From: Cryptomeria japonica
Taxonomy: Eukaryota > Streptophyta > Pinopsida > Cupressales > Cupressaceae
Length of the DNA stretch: 60,000 nucleotides
Reading direction: 5' to 3'
NCBI RefSeq assembly: GCF_030272615.1
Contig: NC_081415.1
Coordinates: 508,390,873-508,450,872, forward strand
The notes under the pieces were generated by a model. The model saw only the letters and a program-made list of their open reading frames with translations, was not told the origin of the DNA and made no database searches. A program made the translations under genes and the position numbers. The stretch's first letter is position 1, and each line of letters opens with the position of its first letter. Positions 33,801-46,390 of the stretch are shown in pieces.

Positions 33801-35195
33801 TTATGGTAATGTGATCAATTTGTTTGCGATAAGTGTCTTTAGTGCTGACCCAAGGGGTTCACCAATGTTTGTAAATTGTCTCCAAAAGAAAGTTTTGATA
33901 GTTGCTTTTTGTTGATAGTTGTTTTGTTGAGACGCCGCTGAGTGAGTGGATAAATTAAAAGTCGGTTGCTTTAGTTTCACATTATTGTTATCCACTATTC
34001 CATCGTTGATGATGTTTGGATTTCTATTCCAAAACTTTGGTTTATCATTGTGATTGTTGTTATTATTGTTGTTATTGTTGTTAGGAGGATGGACTCCATC
34101 TTTGTATATTTTCAACTCACCTTTCTTTATCATGGCTTCTTCCATTCTAATTCCATTATCAACCATTTTTCCAAAACTTTGATTTCCTTGCATTTTCAGA
34201 TGGTAACTCATTTGATCATTTAAGTTTTCAGTGAAGATGTCCATTTTTTCGTATTCTGGCATTGTACGAGGATACCGCGAAGCTAAGCATCTCCATCGTT
34301 GTAAAAATGTCATGAAAGGTTCTCCAGCCTTTTGTTTGGTATTACATAGGTCTAGCATTGTTACTTCATGTTGTATGTTGTAAGAGTGTTGTGAAACAAA
34401 TTTATCCACCAATTCTGAGAATGATTTGATTCTAGGTGGAAGTTTTGAGAACCATTCCATAGCTAGTCCAATTAAGCTTTTTGGAAATAATCTCATTAAG
34501 TAGGTATCCTCATGTGCAAATTCCATACTCATTGTGCAAAATTCTCATATATGATCTTGAGGGTCGGTACTTCCGTCATATTTTTCATATCTAGGAGTTT
34601 CAAAACCTATAAGAAATGGTACCATGTTTAGATTTTTGTCGAATGGATAAGGACAGATTCCTTGAAGTGAGTATCATCTGACATTTCCTCTTTGCATGTC
34701 TTGGATTTGTGTTTGCATTGTTTGTAGTTGTTGTGTTAGTATTATGATAGGATTATTGACATGATTTGTTATTGCATAACCATGATTTTGCATTCTAGGG
34801 GGATCTGGATCTCTTCTTGTTTCATCTCTAGTCCTTCTTGTATCTTCATTAAATTGAATATTATTCAGAATTTCTATTTCATCTCTTTTGGGAATGTAAG
34901 TTTCTTTATTGGTTTTGGTGTTATTGAGAATTGATGTGTCATTCATTTTAAGACCAAAGATATCCTCATATTGTTCATTATTAGGAGGAGGATCACTTTT
35001 CTTTTGTGTCAATTTGTTTACATCAAAATCTTGGGTAAGGGTAGCACCGGATTTTGCTAACATTAGAAAATATTTTTCTTTTTCTCCCTCCAATAATTTG
35101 TGCATAAATTTGTCGAATTGAGGATCTTTCTTAATGCCTCTGATATTTTGTTATGTTATTTCTCCTTCAACTTGTATTTCATCTTTATGTTCCAT
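33801..35195 (-). pseudogene. Tat-2 gag
   Basis: Start chosen at ATG 35195 (MEHKDEIQVEGEIT), followed by a stop; the frame then runs DKFMHKLLEGEKEKYFLMLAKSGA to RGNVR at 34674. After a stop comes ICPYPFDKNLNMVPFLIGFETPRYEKYDG, and from 34532 a 243-residue frame with YLMRLFPKSLIGLAMEWFSKLP, FVSQHSYNIQHEVTMLDLCNTKQKAGEPF and FLQRWRCLASRYP, the retrotransposon-gag domain. A run of ten Asn occurs near 34060-34090 (GTT/ATT repeats on the plus strand). The CCHC-like CDFH region near 33700-33760 is frameshifted. Confidence 0.85.
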
Positions 35196-37361
35196 GGTTA
35201 TGTTCTCTTCAGTCATTTCTAATGTTTCTATTTCTGTTTCTGCGATTTTTCATCTCTTAGCTCTAGTTAAAACGGGCATACACGTGTTTCAGGTATTAAT
35301 ATGGTTTAATTGTCCAAAATTTGTTTTGATAAGTGATCAATTGTCAAAATAAGTTTGATAGCACGATATAACACAAAAAGATGGTTTAAGTGTTTAAAAG
35401 TTTGCAAGTTTTTCGATCTTCGGTTTAGGAGTGTGATGGTGATGATTTGATAAGAACCAAGTCCAGTAGGAATGATATATCCTACGATGTGGGACAAGAT
35501 TATCCTGACCAAACATTTCAGTTTCGTGATAAAGGATGATTGATCCTGATAAGAAACTATGTTTGATTGATCAGTTTATCAAATAGGTTGATGATGCACT
35601 TTGAGATGTTTAGATCTTGAACTTGTTGAGGGTAAGCACTTGAAAATCTTGAGGTGTTTAATTTTTCTAAAGTCTGATTTTGATGGATGATAACTTGACC
35701 AAGCAAACTAAAAAGACAATCTAAGCATAGAATAACAAAGAATACGTGTTTATGATTACTGTAAATTGATCAAGTAGGAATGATAGACCTGAAAAAGTCA
35801 TGTAAAGCAGCAGCTCTGGACTGATAAAACAGAGACTCGTATGATAATATTTCATGAACCATATGACACAAGGTACAAGACCAGATGACAACTCAAAAAT
35901 TTTCTTTGAACAAGCAGAGAATCGTACGATAAAATTTTATGAGCCATACGATAAAACAGATGTTTCGTACGATAGAGAACCTGACTCGTACGACATATAA
36001 CGGAGCAAAGATAAAAAATGTTTGTTTTGCCAAATTTGAATTAGTGGATTTTGATGTTTTTGCTTATGTTTTTCAGTTTCAAATGTCTCATTTTGTCAAT
36101 TTAGGGATGAACACATAGCAAACACATGATGTGGTAAGTGACTCCAATCAAGCTAAACCCTAAGGAAATTGGCTGAGAATGAAAACCTTTGCTTGCAAGC
36201 TTAGGTACACACCCAATAGCTAATTAGAATACGACCGCTGAGTCTCACGCAATGGATTCTCAACGCCATATTATCCGACTCCAAACGCTAATGGGGGCAC
36301 GATATGGAAAGTATCTTGGGAGAGTTACTATCTCTCTTGCACAAAGATTATCATCCTTTCGGAGGTGAATCAGGTAGCTTCTATTTTAACTTGAAACTAG
36401 TAAGGGGTCCGTTCGATGCGTTGGGGTATAATATTCAATTAAGAGGTCTCCCAACCTTGAAAACCAAGGTTTGATATACCCGAAGGTATGGAGGAGAGCT
36501 ATTCCTGAGCACTGCCGTGGACTTGATTTTCGTCAAATCCTATTTATTTTATGGTGGGTTAGATTACTTGGCGTTAGCAGGTTCCCACTTAGGTTGTTCC
36601 CCTCTCATCGACCTTAATGGCTAAGAGTTATTACTCCTCGGGAGGGCAGGCCTGCTAAAGAAATGCACTAATGAAAACAAAATATGAGTCTAGCTTTCTG
36701 ATCACCTAAGAAAGGTGAGAGCATACTCGCTTATCATCAAAGACATGAAATACATGATAGTTCATTTCCCTTATCAAAATTGAAGTGTGCCTAGAAAACA
36801 TTAATGAATACACAAAGTTTGGTTGAATTCATAGGCAACCTACAAAATAGATCCATTAGTAGTCATGATTGGTTTTTGAATTATGCCTTTGACAAGCGTT
36901 TCTTTGACAAGCATCCTGCAAAACTCGTTAGGCTGCCAAAAATCTCATAAACCAGTCAGGGTTAGTGTTAGAAAATTTCATATTAGAATCAAAAAACCCT
37001 AACTTGCAGTTTATCCAAAATCATACATACAAAGACTTGTACGACATTATTTATCAGACAAAATGACAAATATTTAGATCTTAGACAGTAGTTAAGATAG
37101 ACTCGTACGAAATAGGATCATGCTGGTATGAGTAAAGAATTTGCAAGAAATAGAATCGTACGACACACATTTATACCTAGTACGACAAGAGAAATTATGT
37201 CATACAACACAGAATTCACCTGATACGAGTCAGGATGATTTGTCGTCCTGGGCTAAAAGGGAGTTCGTACAAGCAGGAAAATCAGCTCGTACGACTTTCT
37301 GAACCAGAGTCGGGCAGAGATGAAGTTTGCTGAAGATTAAGAGGCGAAAAAGGATGATTTC
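35196..37361 (-). other. Tat-2 untranslated leader, 2.2 kb
   Basis: No gene. Two clusters of TCGTACGA-like palindromes flank it (35830-35995 and 37035-37296). Between them, near 36304-36342, the minus strand reads GTGCAAGAG and CTCCCAAGATACT, shared with the Tat-1 leader. The middle, 36150-36700, is less AT-rich than the rest. Confidence 0.7.
35835..37295. repeat. Dispersed palindromic TCGTACGA motifs, two clusters
   Basis: Exact TCGTACGA occurs near 35932, 35965, 35986, 37103, 37156 and 37287, with one-base variants near 35837, 35946, 37037, 37180 and 37265. About a dozen copies in two short clusters is far above chance in AT-rich, CpG-poor DNA. Confidence 0.85.
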
Positions 37362-37380
37362 GGCCCCATGGTGGGCACCA
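37362..37380 (-). other. Tat-2 primer-binding site, tRNA-Lys type
   Basis: Minus strand TGGTGCCCACCATGGGGCC. The plant tRNA-Lys site is TGGCGCCCACCGTGGGGCT; the two inner mismatches are CpG to TpG/CpA changes. It lies three bases after the LTR end. Confidence 0.8.
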
Positions 37381-37383
37381 AAA

Positions 37384-38331
37384 TGTCATTCCTATGAAGT
37401 GTACCTGTACTTGCAACCACAAAACACTCAATAGATCATTATAAGTATGGTTAGAGAAATTAAATCAAAAAAAGATAAACCATAGCTAAGCGATCTATCG
37501 CCTCCTAGTAAATGCGAGTATGAATTTTGCTCTCAGATCTGGTTATGCAAATTCCAGTGACTTGACTACACTTAAATGGAGGATTTAAATGATGAAGATG
37601 CATGATCTAGATGATAGCATGATTAAGCCACATGATTTCATGATTATTCTAGAAAATAGGCTAGAATGAAGATGCAATTAAACTAAAATTGAACATGATA
37701 ACGATGCTGAAATGATAAACTAAAAGCTAGATGCCTATAGTAACAATGCATGAAATGATAATGAGATGGGATATGATATTGCTCCAAAAGAGGGGGTATT
37801 TATAGGATTTCCAAGGCTAGGGGTGAGGTGGCAGGATTCAATGGTCAAGATTGATTTGAAGATATCAATGGTTAAATTGGAGGAAGTTGGATGAGAGGTT
37901 GGATTAAAGGGAACATTTGTCATCTCTATGGTGACAAGTGTTAAGAAGCTTCTAGAAGATGTGGAATGAAAGGGGACATGTGGTAGGTGAAATGGGTTAG
38001 GTTTAGGAATGGTTAGGTTTATGCATGGTTAAGATTAGGAGAATTGTGGATAATTTGAATTTAAAATTCAAATAAGACTAATTAATTTCAACAACTCATT
38101 AATTGATTTGTTTTAATTAATTAATGGATTAGAAGAATTAATTTGATGAGGGATAATTAATTAATTTGCATTAATTAATCAAAGGGGATTATTGAAATGA
38201 ACCTATTAAATAAATCCTTAGATTTATTAATAAGTAGATGAGAAAGGGATTTAATCAAATTGCTCAGTAAATTTAATTAAATTGAAAAGGAGGATTAATT
38301 AAATAATTGCGTATTTAATTAATTATCTTCA
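37384..38331 (-). repeat. Tat-2 5' LTR
   Basis: The 948-bp LTR begins (minus strand) TGAAGATAATT at 38331 and ends GGAATGACA at 37384. The left end is fixed by the primer site. The right end is fixed by loss of LRR coding similarity and a TG at that point. The second LTR is missing, so the target duplication cannot be confirmed; GACCA/TGGTC at 38332-38336 would be the copy to seek. Confidence 0.75.
37797..37805 (-). promoter_or_regulatory. Tat-2 LTR TATA box
   Basis: Minus strand TATAAATAC, about 420 bp before the LTR end, a position like that in Tat-1. Confidence 0.65.
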
Positions 38332-39316
38332 GACCATTTTTAGTGTTGCTACTGACACGCTGATTGTGTTCTAATATAATGTATTGAAGTAAGACCAAAT
38401 TACCCAACTCATTAGGCACGGTTCCACTCAGTAAATTGTTCCTTAGGTCAAGGCCTTCCATTTTAGAACAATTTCCTATGGAATTTGGTATGTTTCCACT
38501 AAGCTCATTTCCCCATAGATAAAGTTGTTTCAAATTGATGAGCATCCCCAATTCAGAAGGAATAGTTCGTGACAGTTGATTGCCATAGAGTAGCAGTACC
38601 TCTTGTTTAGAACAATTTCTTGAGGAATTTGGTATGTTTTTGCTAAGCTGATTTTCACTGAGATCGAGGGACTGTAGTTGGGCGAGATTCCCTATTTCAC
38701 GCGGAATAGGACCTGTGAGACTATTTTCTAGCAATTGCAAAGCAATCAACTGCGACAAGTTTCCTATGGAGGAAGGGATAGTGCCCGACAAATTATTAGA
38801 ATAGAGGTAGAGGAAACTTAGTTGGGTGAGCATGCCTATTTCAGGAGGAATAGGTCCATGGAGATTATTATTTGAAAAGTCCAATTGATCTAAGGCTGAG
38901 AGATTTTTGATAGAGGGTGGAATTGTACCTGTCAAGTAGTTTCCAACCAAGATAAGATTCAACAACCCTGCCAACTTGCCCAGCTCAGCAGGAATACACC
39001 CATGCAGTTCGTTGAAGGGGAGAATGAGATTAACCAGAGCCATGAGATTGCCAAGCGCTGGAGAAATGACACCCTATAAATCCATATCTGTGAGATTCAA
39101 CCCAACTACTTTCTGCGAATTAGGAGAGCAAGTAACGCCCGTCCAATTACACATTGGAATAGAGGTATTCCAATTTGCAAAGGAATTATTGGGGTCGGAG
39201 GTGATTGCGGCTTTGAATGCCAATAGTGATTAGATGTCAAGAGGAGCAGGAGATTGGAGTGGAGTTGAGAATGAAAAGAGCAACATCAAAATTACTAAAA
39301 ATAATACGCATTCCAT
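38332..39316 (-). pseudogene. LRR receptor-like kinase (LRR-XII-like) 5' exon, pseudogene
   Basis: Start ATG at 39316. The first 20 or so residues, MECVLFLVILMLLFSFS, are a signal peptide. The LRRNT_2 cap follows (SLLAFKAAITSDPNNSFANWN, then CNWTGVTCS with its Cys pair), then about nine 24-residue leucine-rich repeats with the plant L-x-G-x-I-P spacing. It resembles the ectodomain of cell-surface immune receptors of the FLS2/EFR class, but that is family resemblance only. Two in-frame stops are present: TAA after PAPLDI (near 39232) and TAG in DMDL.GVISP (near 39073). The Tat-2 LTR cuts the gene after NTKNGL, so the other repeats, membrane span and kinase are absent. Confidence 0.88.
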
Positions 39317-41226
39317 TTTCTTGAAACAGAGAATATGAGGACTCAATGAATTGGAAAGGCCTCAGTACATGTACTTCATTTGTAAGTAGAGATGGATGAT
39401 AATTTGTAGAGGAAACAAAAGAAGGATTGAGCAGCTTGTGGTAGAGGTCATTGTCTATTCAGGACCCAAATTTTATTTGTGTTTTTTAAATAATTAAAAA
39501 TTTAAATATAATGAATTGTTTTTTTATAATTAATTATTAAATACGGTCAATGATATATTATGGGTGGTGGGTAGACGTTGTTCATAAATTATCATATAAA
39601 TTATTGTGGATTTGAATCAAGCAAAGTGTATTCATAGTGTTTAATAATTAATTAAAAAATAAATATTTAATTATATTTTAATTATTAATTAATTAAAAAC
39701 ATGATCAATGATACAATATGAGTGCTCCATAGACACAGAAATTTGGGTCACGGTCTTGCATACAACTGGGAGATTCCCGCTTGAAGAATAGCTTTGCTCT
39801 AAATACTCTTTCCATTTGCCAATCTTTTGTTTGCATTCAAAATTCTCTTTCACTGTATAATATCCGACCACCACCCACCCCTTGACGACTATACAATCTC
39901 AGAGGGAGATTTTAATTTGTTATTTTTTGGTGTAAAATTATTTGTGTGACTAACAAGAGTTATATACTGGTTTTTGTGGTTATTTAATTAAGTTTGTTGT
40001 TTAGATTTTTACACCGAAGGTGGCCGTACCCTATATGAAGTTGAGCAGCTCACTTCAGGTATCAACGGTACAAAGTTCTTTACACGAAATGCAAGATGAT
40101 TGAATAAATCACAATCGTCCATCTTTCCGTCGGTTCGTTTTCGTCGGCGGTTTTACTCCGGGATGTTCATCGTTCCTGTGTTGTGTTGTTAACGTTGTAG
40201 TTTCAAATGCTTTCGTGTCGTTCTCGTGTTGGGCGGTTTTTGCTTTTTTCATCTCGAAATTTAATATTCTCGATTTCCCCCCTTCTTTGCTTTGACAGGG
40301 TTTTGTACATCTCTGTCGGAAAACTCGGGCCGTAACGTCAGAATCTGGTAGATATTGGTTGCTATGTTTCATTAATGAAATTTATTATCAATTTGCAACT
40401 TTGCACCCTTCCGCGGCTCCTTTCTATGGTTCGATGTTATTGCCATGTCAACATTGGATTCCCATGAAAAAGCATTACCTATTAAAAAATTTCTTCATAC
40501 TTTTCATTGAAGATTGTTTAAAATTATACTTTTTAAGTACTTAGTCTTTATTATTATACAAATAATATTAATTGATAATAAAATATTATAAGTTTCAAAT
40601 ATTGTCATTTATATTTTTTAATTAAATATATTATAATTATTTAAATTTATAAAATATTTCAAGTTCTTATTTTTGTTAATAAAAATATTTATTGTGATCG
40701 AAATGTTTGAAAATAATATTGTATTAGTCAAATTTAAATAACATTAATTTTGAATAAGGATATTCTTGTTTTTTCGTTTAATAGTATAACAAAAAAATTT
40801 AAATTTTTAATAAAGACTTTTATATTGTTCAAAAGATTGTTTTGTTATTCAATATGTGCTTAAGCTCAAAAAAACTCATTTAAAACCGAGAATTAAGGGT
40901 ATCCATTCTGCCAAAGTCACCCAAGGCAAGATTCTAACCTCAAACCATATGGTGTTAGAGCCTTGGACTCACAAGCCTTTGGAGGTGGACACAGGGAGAG
41001 GTAACACACATAAATTCATATTAATAGGAAAGCTCGGATTAAATGATGACTCATGAGAGGTTATTTCTAAAGGTGTAGAAAAGTGAGATAATTTTTTTTG
41101 TAAAGATCTAATATCTTGTTATGATATAAATGCATCCATCTATAAGATGTTATGATCTATGTGTTGAGGATGTTCTTGTTTTTAGTTTAATAATATAACA
41201 ATTTACAAAAAAAAAATTAATAGAGA
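39317..41226. other. Intergenic, AT-rich, with one CpG-rich patch
   Basis: Upstream of the LRR pseudogene. No convincing gene. A CpG-rich patch is at 40105-40345. Around 40757-41243 there is an 80-bp imperfect direct repeat flanking a stretch with a weak primer-site-like word at 40950. Elsewhere only AT-rich sequence was seen. Confidence 0.6.
40105..40345. other. CpG-rich patch
   Basis: About 20 CpG dinucleotides in 240 bp, counted by eye, against very few in the surrounding kilobases. A minus-strand 87-codon frame (40109-40372) spans it but no domain is recognised. It may be a small unmethylated promoter or exon relic. Confidence 0.5.
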
Positions 41227-42810
<1,584 letters not shown>

Positions 42811-44169
42811 ATGGACCACATTAAAACACTTGTATGCAAAAAAAAATAGACCAAAAAATTCCTTAATTGACCTTCCAAACCTCTTCGGTGTACCCATTGC
42901 ACCCCAAGGTGTGATCGCTAGTATTAATATAGATAGTTTCATCTAAATATTTTTATTAAAGAGATGGTAGTCTAGAATTTTCTTTTATAAGGGTAGAGTT
43001 AAAGAATCTTCATTTTAAGATCATTTGCAATGTTATGTTAATGATATGTTATTTAATTAATTTAATTTTTATCTTATTTGAGTTCAAATGTGATGTGGTT
43101 CATATCAATTTGTATCTTATCTTAAATGTCTTACAAATAGATATGTATCTGTTTATATTTGTGAACACATAAAAATGGTTTTTTTGTTCTCATCTTGGAT
43201 AGGATTTTTTTTTTTTCCTTTTTTTAAAAATGTTTTTACTTTATTTAATATTTTTAATACAATTATTATGTAACTTTTTATTAATTTATAGAAATTTTGA
43301 ACTAAAAGAGTTATGTATGAGTTATGTATGTATGTATACAGCTGACATTAGTTTCTTATATTGACCTTAATTACTTTTTCCACAAATTTCTAAAATCTAT
43401 AATGACTTATTGGATTGCATACTAATTACTAATTGACGCTATGTTCAAGGTACAAGGATTATACATCATTTTATTAACCTTATTTATATCTTAAAGATTG
43501 CTAAATTTTAGTGGATAGCATACACAAGTATCTTTAGTGGAAACAAAAACCAATTTATCTAAGAATGGAATCGTTATTTCTAAAATAAATATATACGATA
43601 TGATCTGATGATGACATATTGAGTTTAAAGTAGAAAAGATTTTTAATTATGCAAACCAAAAACAATGGTATCTGATTTCCACAGTTTAGTTTGTCCATTA
43701 ATAACAGGAATCTTGATTTTCTAGTGATTGAATATTCATGTGCTGTCCCTGCCTTTAAAAAGCAAAGTGCACACACACTCAAAAACCTTGAGCGCTATCC
43801 AATCTGTGGGTAATTTTTAACTTGTGATTCTAGCTTAATTGATCATCTAAATATTATATATTAAATATCAAATACCCAAGTGCACATTGTTCACACAATG
43901 CACTGTAATTTCATAAATTAGTGGCTTTTTCTTATGCTTTTGTGAATGGAATTTAAGGTGTTAATAACAACAAGGTCTCGTAGATTGTAGCAAATTAAAT
44001 AGAAACAAATATTCTAATTTAAATATGGGTTATGTTGTTAAATGCTTTTTGATATATTGATAAAGTTGGATGATTAAGCAAGAGTTCTATTAGGGATCAA
44101 GAGTTACTGAGGGGGATATTTTATGTTGTAAAGAGATCACGCTAGAATCATGTATCATTAAATTTGACT
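42811..44169. other. Intergenic, AT-rich
   Basis: No gene or repeat structure recognised, on either strand. Confidence 0.6.
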
Positions 44170-46390
44170 TAATAAATATTCTTCAATCCTTGACACTAAA
44201 CCGGACAAAGTTCTATGGAAGAAAGAATTATCTAGTGTAGATAATATGATTGGTATGGACACTATGAATTTGAGCATAGAAAAAAGAAAACTGACTTAAA
44301 TAAGTCAAAATCCAATTATATTGAAGATTTTTTTGAAGATGCAATTTAGCACTCCATATTTTTTGACATGCAATTTGGCAAAAGAATACCAAGATAACTA
44401 CATTTGATCTCTTTGTCCAATTAGATGATTCAATATAAAGTTAAGCTAAATTTGAGGATGATAAAGAGGTTGATGTAACGGGAAAAAGTACCCTTGAAGT
44501 CAAGACTAAGCAAAGAGAAACTACTCATATTCATGATCTTTTGTTTGTGCCAAAGTCATAGCATAATCTTTTGAGTATAGAGTCGTTTATAGAAAAAAAC
44601 TATAAAGTGGTGTTTGAAGATAATTGCTGCAAAATAGTTGATAGATCTAATCATCATCTTGTAACAAACGCTTGAATGACAAAGAATAGATTGTTATCTC
44701 TCATATTGATTTCTAGTAATATGGTTATGGCATCAATGTTATGGTCATTTGAATTTTCAAGGGTTAACTTTGCTTCACATAAAAGAATATGGTGAGAGGG
44801 CTTCCAACAATTCATGATAAACAAGAAGTTTGTTTAGGGTGTGCACTTTCCAAGAATCATTGAGACCATTTTCCAATATGACAAGTCTTGATGGGCCAAA
44901 TCTAGACTTCGGGGCTGTGGTGACATGAAAGTGGAATCATTGGGTAAGAACCTTTATTTTTTTACTTTCATTGATGATTACCCTTGCCACACTTAGGTTT
45001 GTTTTCTTAAGCAGAAGTCTGAAGCTTTTCCATGCTTCAAGAATTTTAAAACTATGACTAAAAAGTTGAGTGGGTTTTATGTCATGTTACTCAGAAGAGA
45101 TAGAGAGGCAGAATTTACTTCTAATGGGTTGATTGATTTTTGTATCAAAAATGGCATACAAAGACAACTTATTTCCGCATATACACCTCAAAAAAATGGT
45201 GTTGCTAAAAGAAAGAACAATACCATTATGGAAATAGCATGAAGTATGATGCTAACAAAAAATATTCCAAATAGTAATTTTGGGAGAAGAAATATATATT
45301 ATAAATTGAAGTCCACAAAAGGAGTTCAAAACATCACTACAAAGAAAGCCTGGAGTGGTCACAAGTCTTTAGTGGCTCATCTTCGAGTCTTTGCTTGTTT
45401 TGCATATGTGCATACATTTCAATTTAGAGATGAAAAAAATTGGATGCAAAATACCTATTGGCAGTGGGTCATCATCCCTTGCGGGGATTCGCGACATGGT
45501 TTAATAGCCTCATGTGGATTCTTTAAGTCTAGTGGTTGTATCGGGCATTCACAGGTTGATCTTTTGGTGCAACGACAATGCTAGCTTGTAACAAGTGGTA
45601 TCAGAGCTTGGTCATAGGTTCGAATAACGTGGGTTGCAATGAGTGACGTTGGGAGGGGGATTGTTGGTAGTGGGCCAACATCCCTCACGAGGATTCACGA
45701 CATGGTTTAACAGCCTCATGTGGATTATATAAGTCTAGTGGTTGTATCATGCATTCACAAGTCGATCTTTTGGTGCAACAACTACCCTATCTTGTAACAA
45801 TACAAACTTTGTATATTCATGGGATGTTCTACTACAACTAAAAAATATAGATTCTATAATCCAGACACAAAGAAATTGTTAGTTGATATGTGATCTTTTT
45901 TGAAGGGGGGTATGGAAATGGAAAGATGGTGTATAACAAAATACATCAATAATAATTATCTTGGAAGATAAAAAGTGTTCCTTCTCTCCCCACAAGCTTG
46001 AGTGGAAGTTCAAACTCAAACTCATGTCCTCCAAGTTCAACCAATTCTTCTAGTAGCACAAACTTAGGTGATAATTCACCTCCAGTATTAGATCCAAGAA
46101 AGTTACAAAGTTTAGTTGATATTTATCAAATGAGTACTAATATAAATCTTGTTGCTAATTTTGCTTCTCTTAGTACAATTCAAGTTGAACCCTCTATATA
46201 CGAAGAAGTGGTGAAGAAACTAGTATGGGTTAATGTTACGAATGATGAGATAAATTTCATTCATAAAAATAATACTTGGGAATCAATGGAATTTGCCAAA
46301 GATAAGCTAGTGATTCATGTGAAATGAATATATAAAGGCAAATATCATGCAAGTGGTTGAGCACAACAACATAAGACAAGATTAGTTAGG
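44170..46390 (+). mobile_element. Ty1/copia retrotransposon fragment
   Basis: A decayed copia element. Traces of gag are at 44185-44320. The pre-integrase region (IHDLLFVPKS.HNLLSIESF, near 44530-44600) and integrase core follow (FTFIDDY, then DREAEFTSNGLIDFC, SAYTPQKNGVAKRKNNTIMEIA, 44950-45240). Beyond the TRIM the frame resumes with FMGYSTTTKKYRFYNPDTKKL (in shifted frame, 45820-45890). NDEINFIHKNNTWESMEFAKD at 46240-46300 opens the copia RT, and the element ends near 46390. The DDE residues are partly visible: Asp in IDDY and Glu in KRKNN (A/E) context. Many stops and frameshifts; no LTR found. Confidence 0.85.
45456..45799 (+). mobile_element. TRIM (terminal-repeat retrotransposon in miniature), TRIM-A
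   Basis: 344 bp in all. Two 138-bp direct repeats, 45456-45593 and 45662-45799, begin TATTGGCAGTGG and TGTTGGTAGTGG and end CTTGTAACA; about 85% identical by eye. The 68-bp core starts two bases later with a perfect tRNA-iMet primer site TGGTATCAGAGC (45596-45607) and ends with the purine run GGGAGGGGGATTG. Flanks ATACC (45451-45455) and ATACA (45800-45804) are a near-perfect 5-bp target duplication. It lies in the copia integrase frame, which resumes beyond it. No coding capacity; movement would need another element's proteins. Confidence 0.92.

Larger units (their letters stand above)
30453..38331 (-). mobile_element. Second Tat-lineage element (Tat-2), truncated within RT
   Basis: On the minus strand: 5' LTR (38331-37384), tRNA-Lys-type primer site, 2.2-kb leader, gag, protease, G-patch, linker and RT, then a sudden end inside RT after NPKKCAFGVT. 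RNase H, aRNH, integrase and the 3' LTR are missing. Its LTR, primer site and leader differ from Tat-1, so it is another family of the same lineage. The gag and protease frames are better preserved than in Tat-1. Confidence 0.9.

Noticed and set aside
34909-35352. Plus-strand 70-72 codon frames
   Set aside because: Shadows of Tat-2 gag on the minus strand.
39529-39890. Possible MITE with GGGTGGTGGG and CCACCACCC inverted arms
   Set aside because: Arms are short and imperfect, and no target duplication was found.
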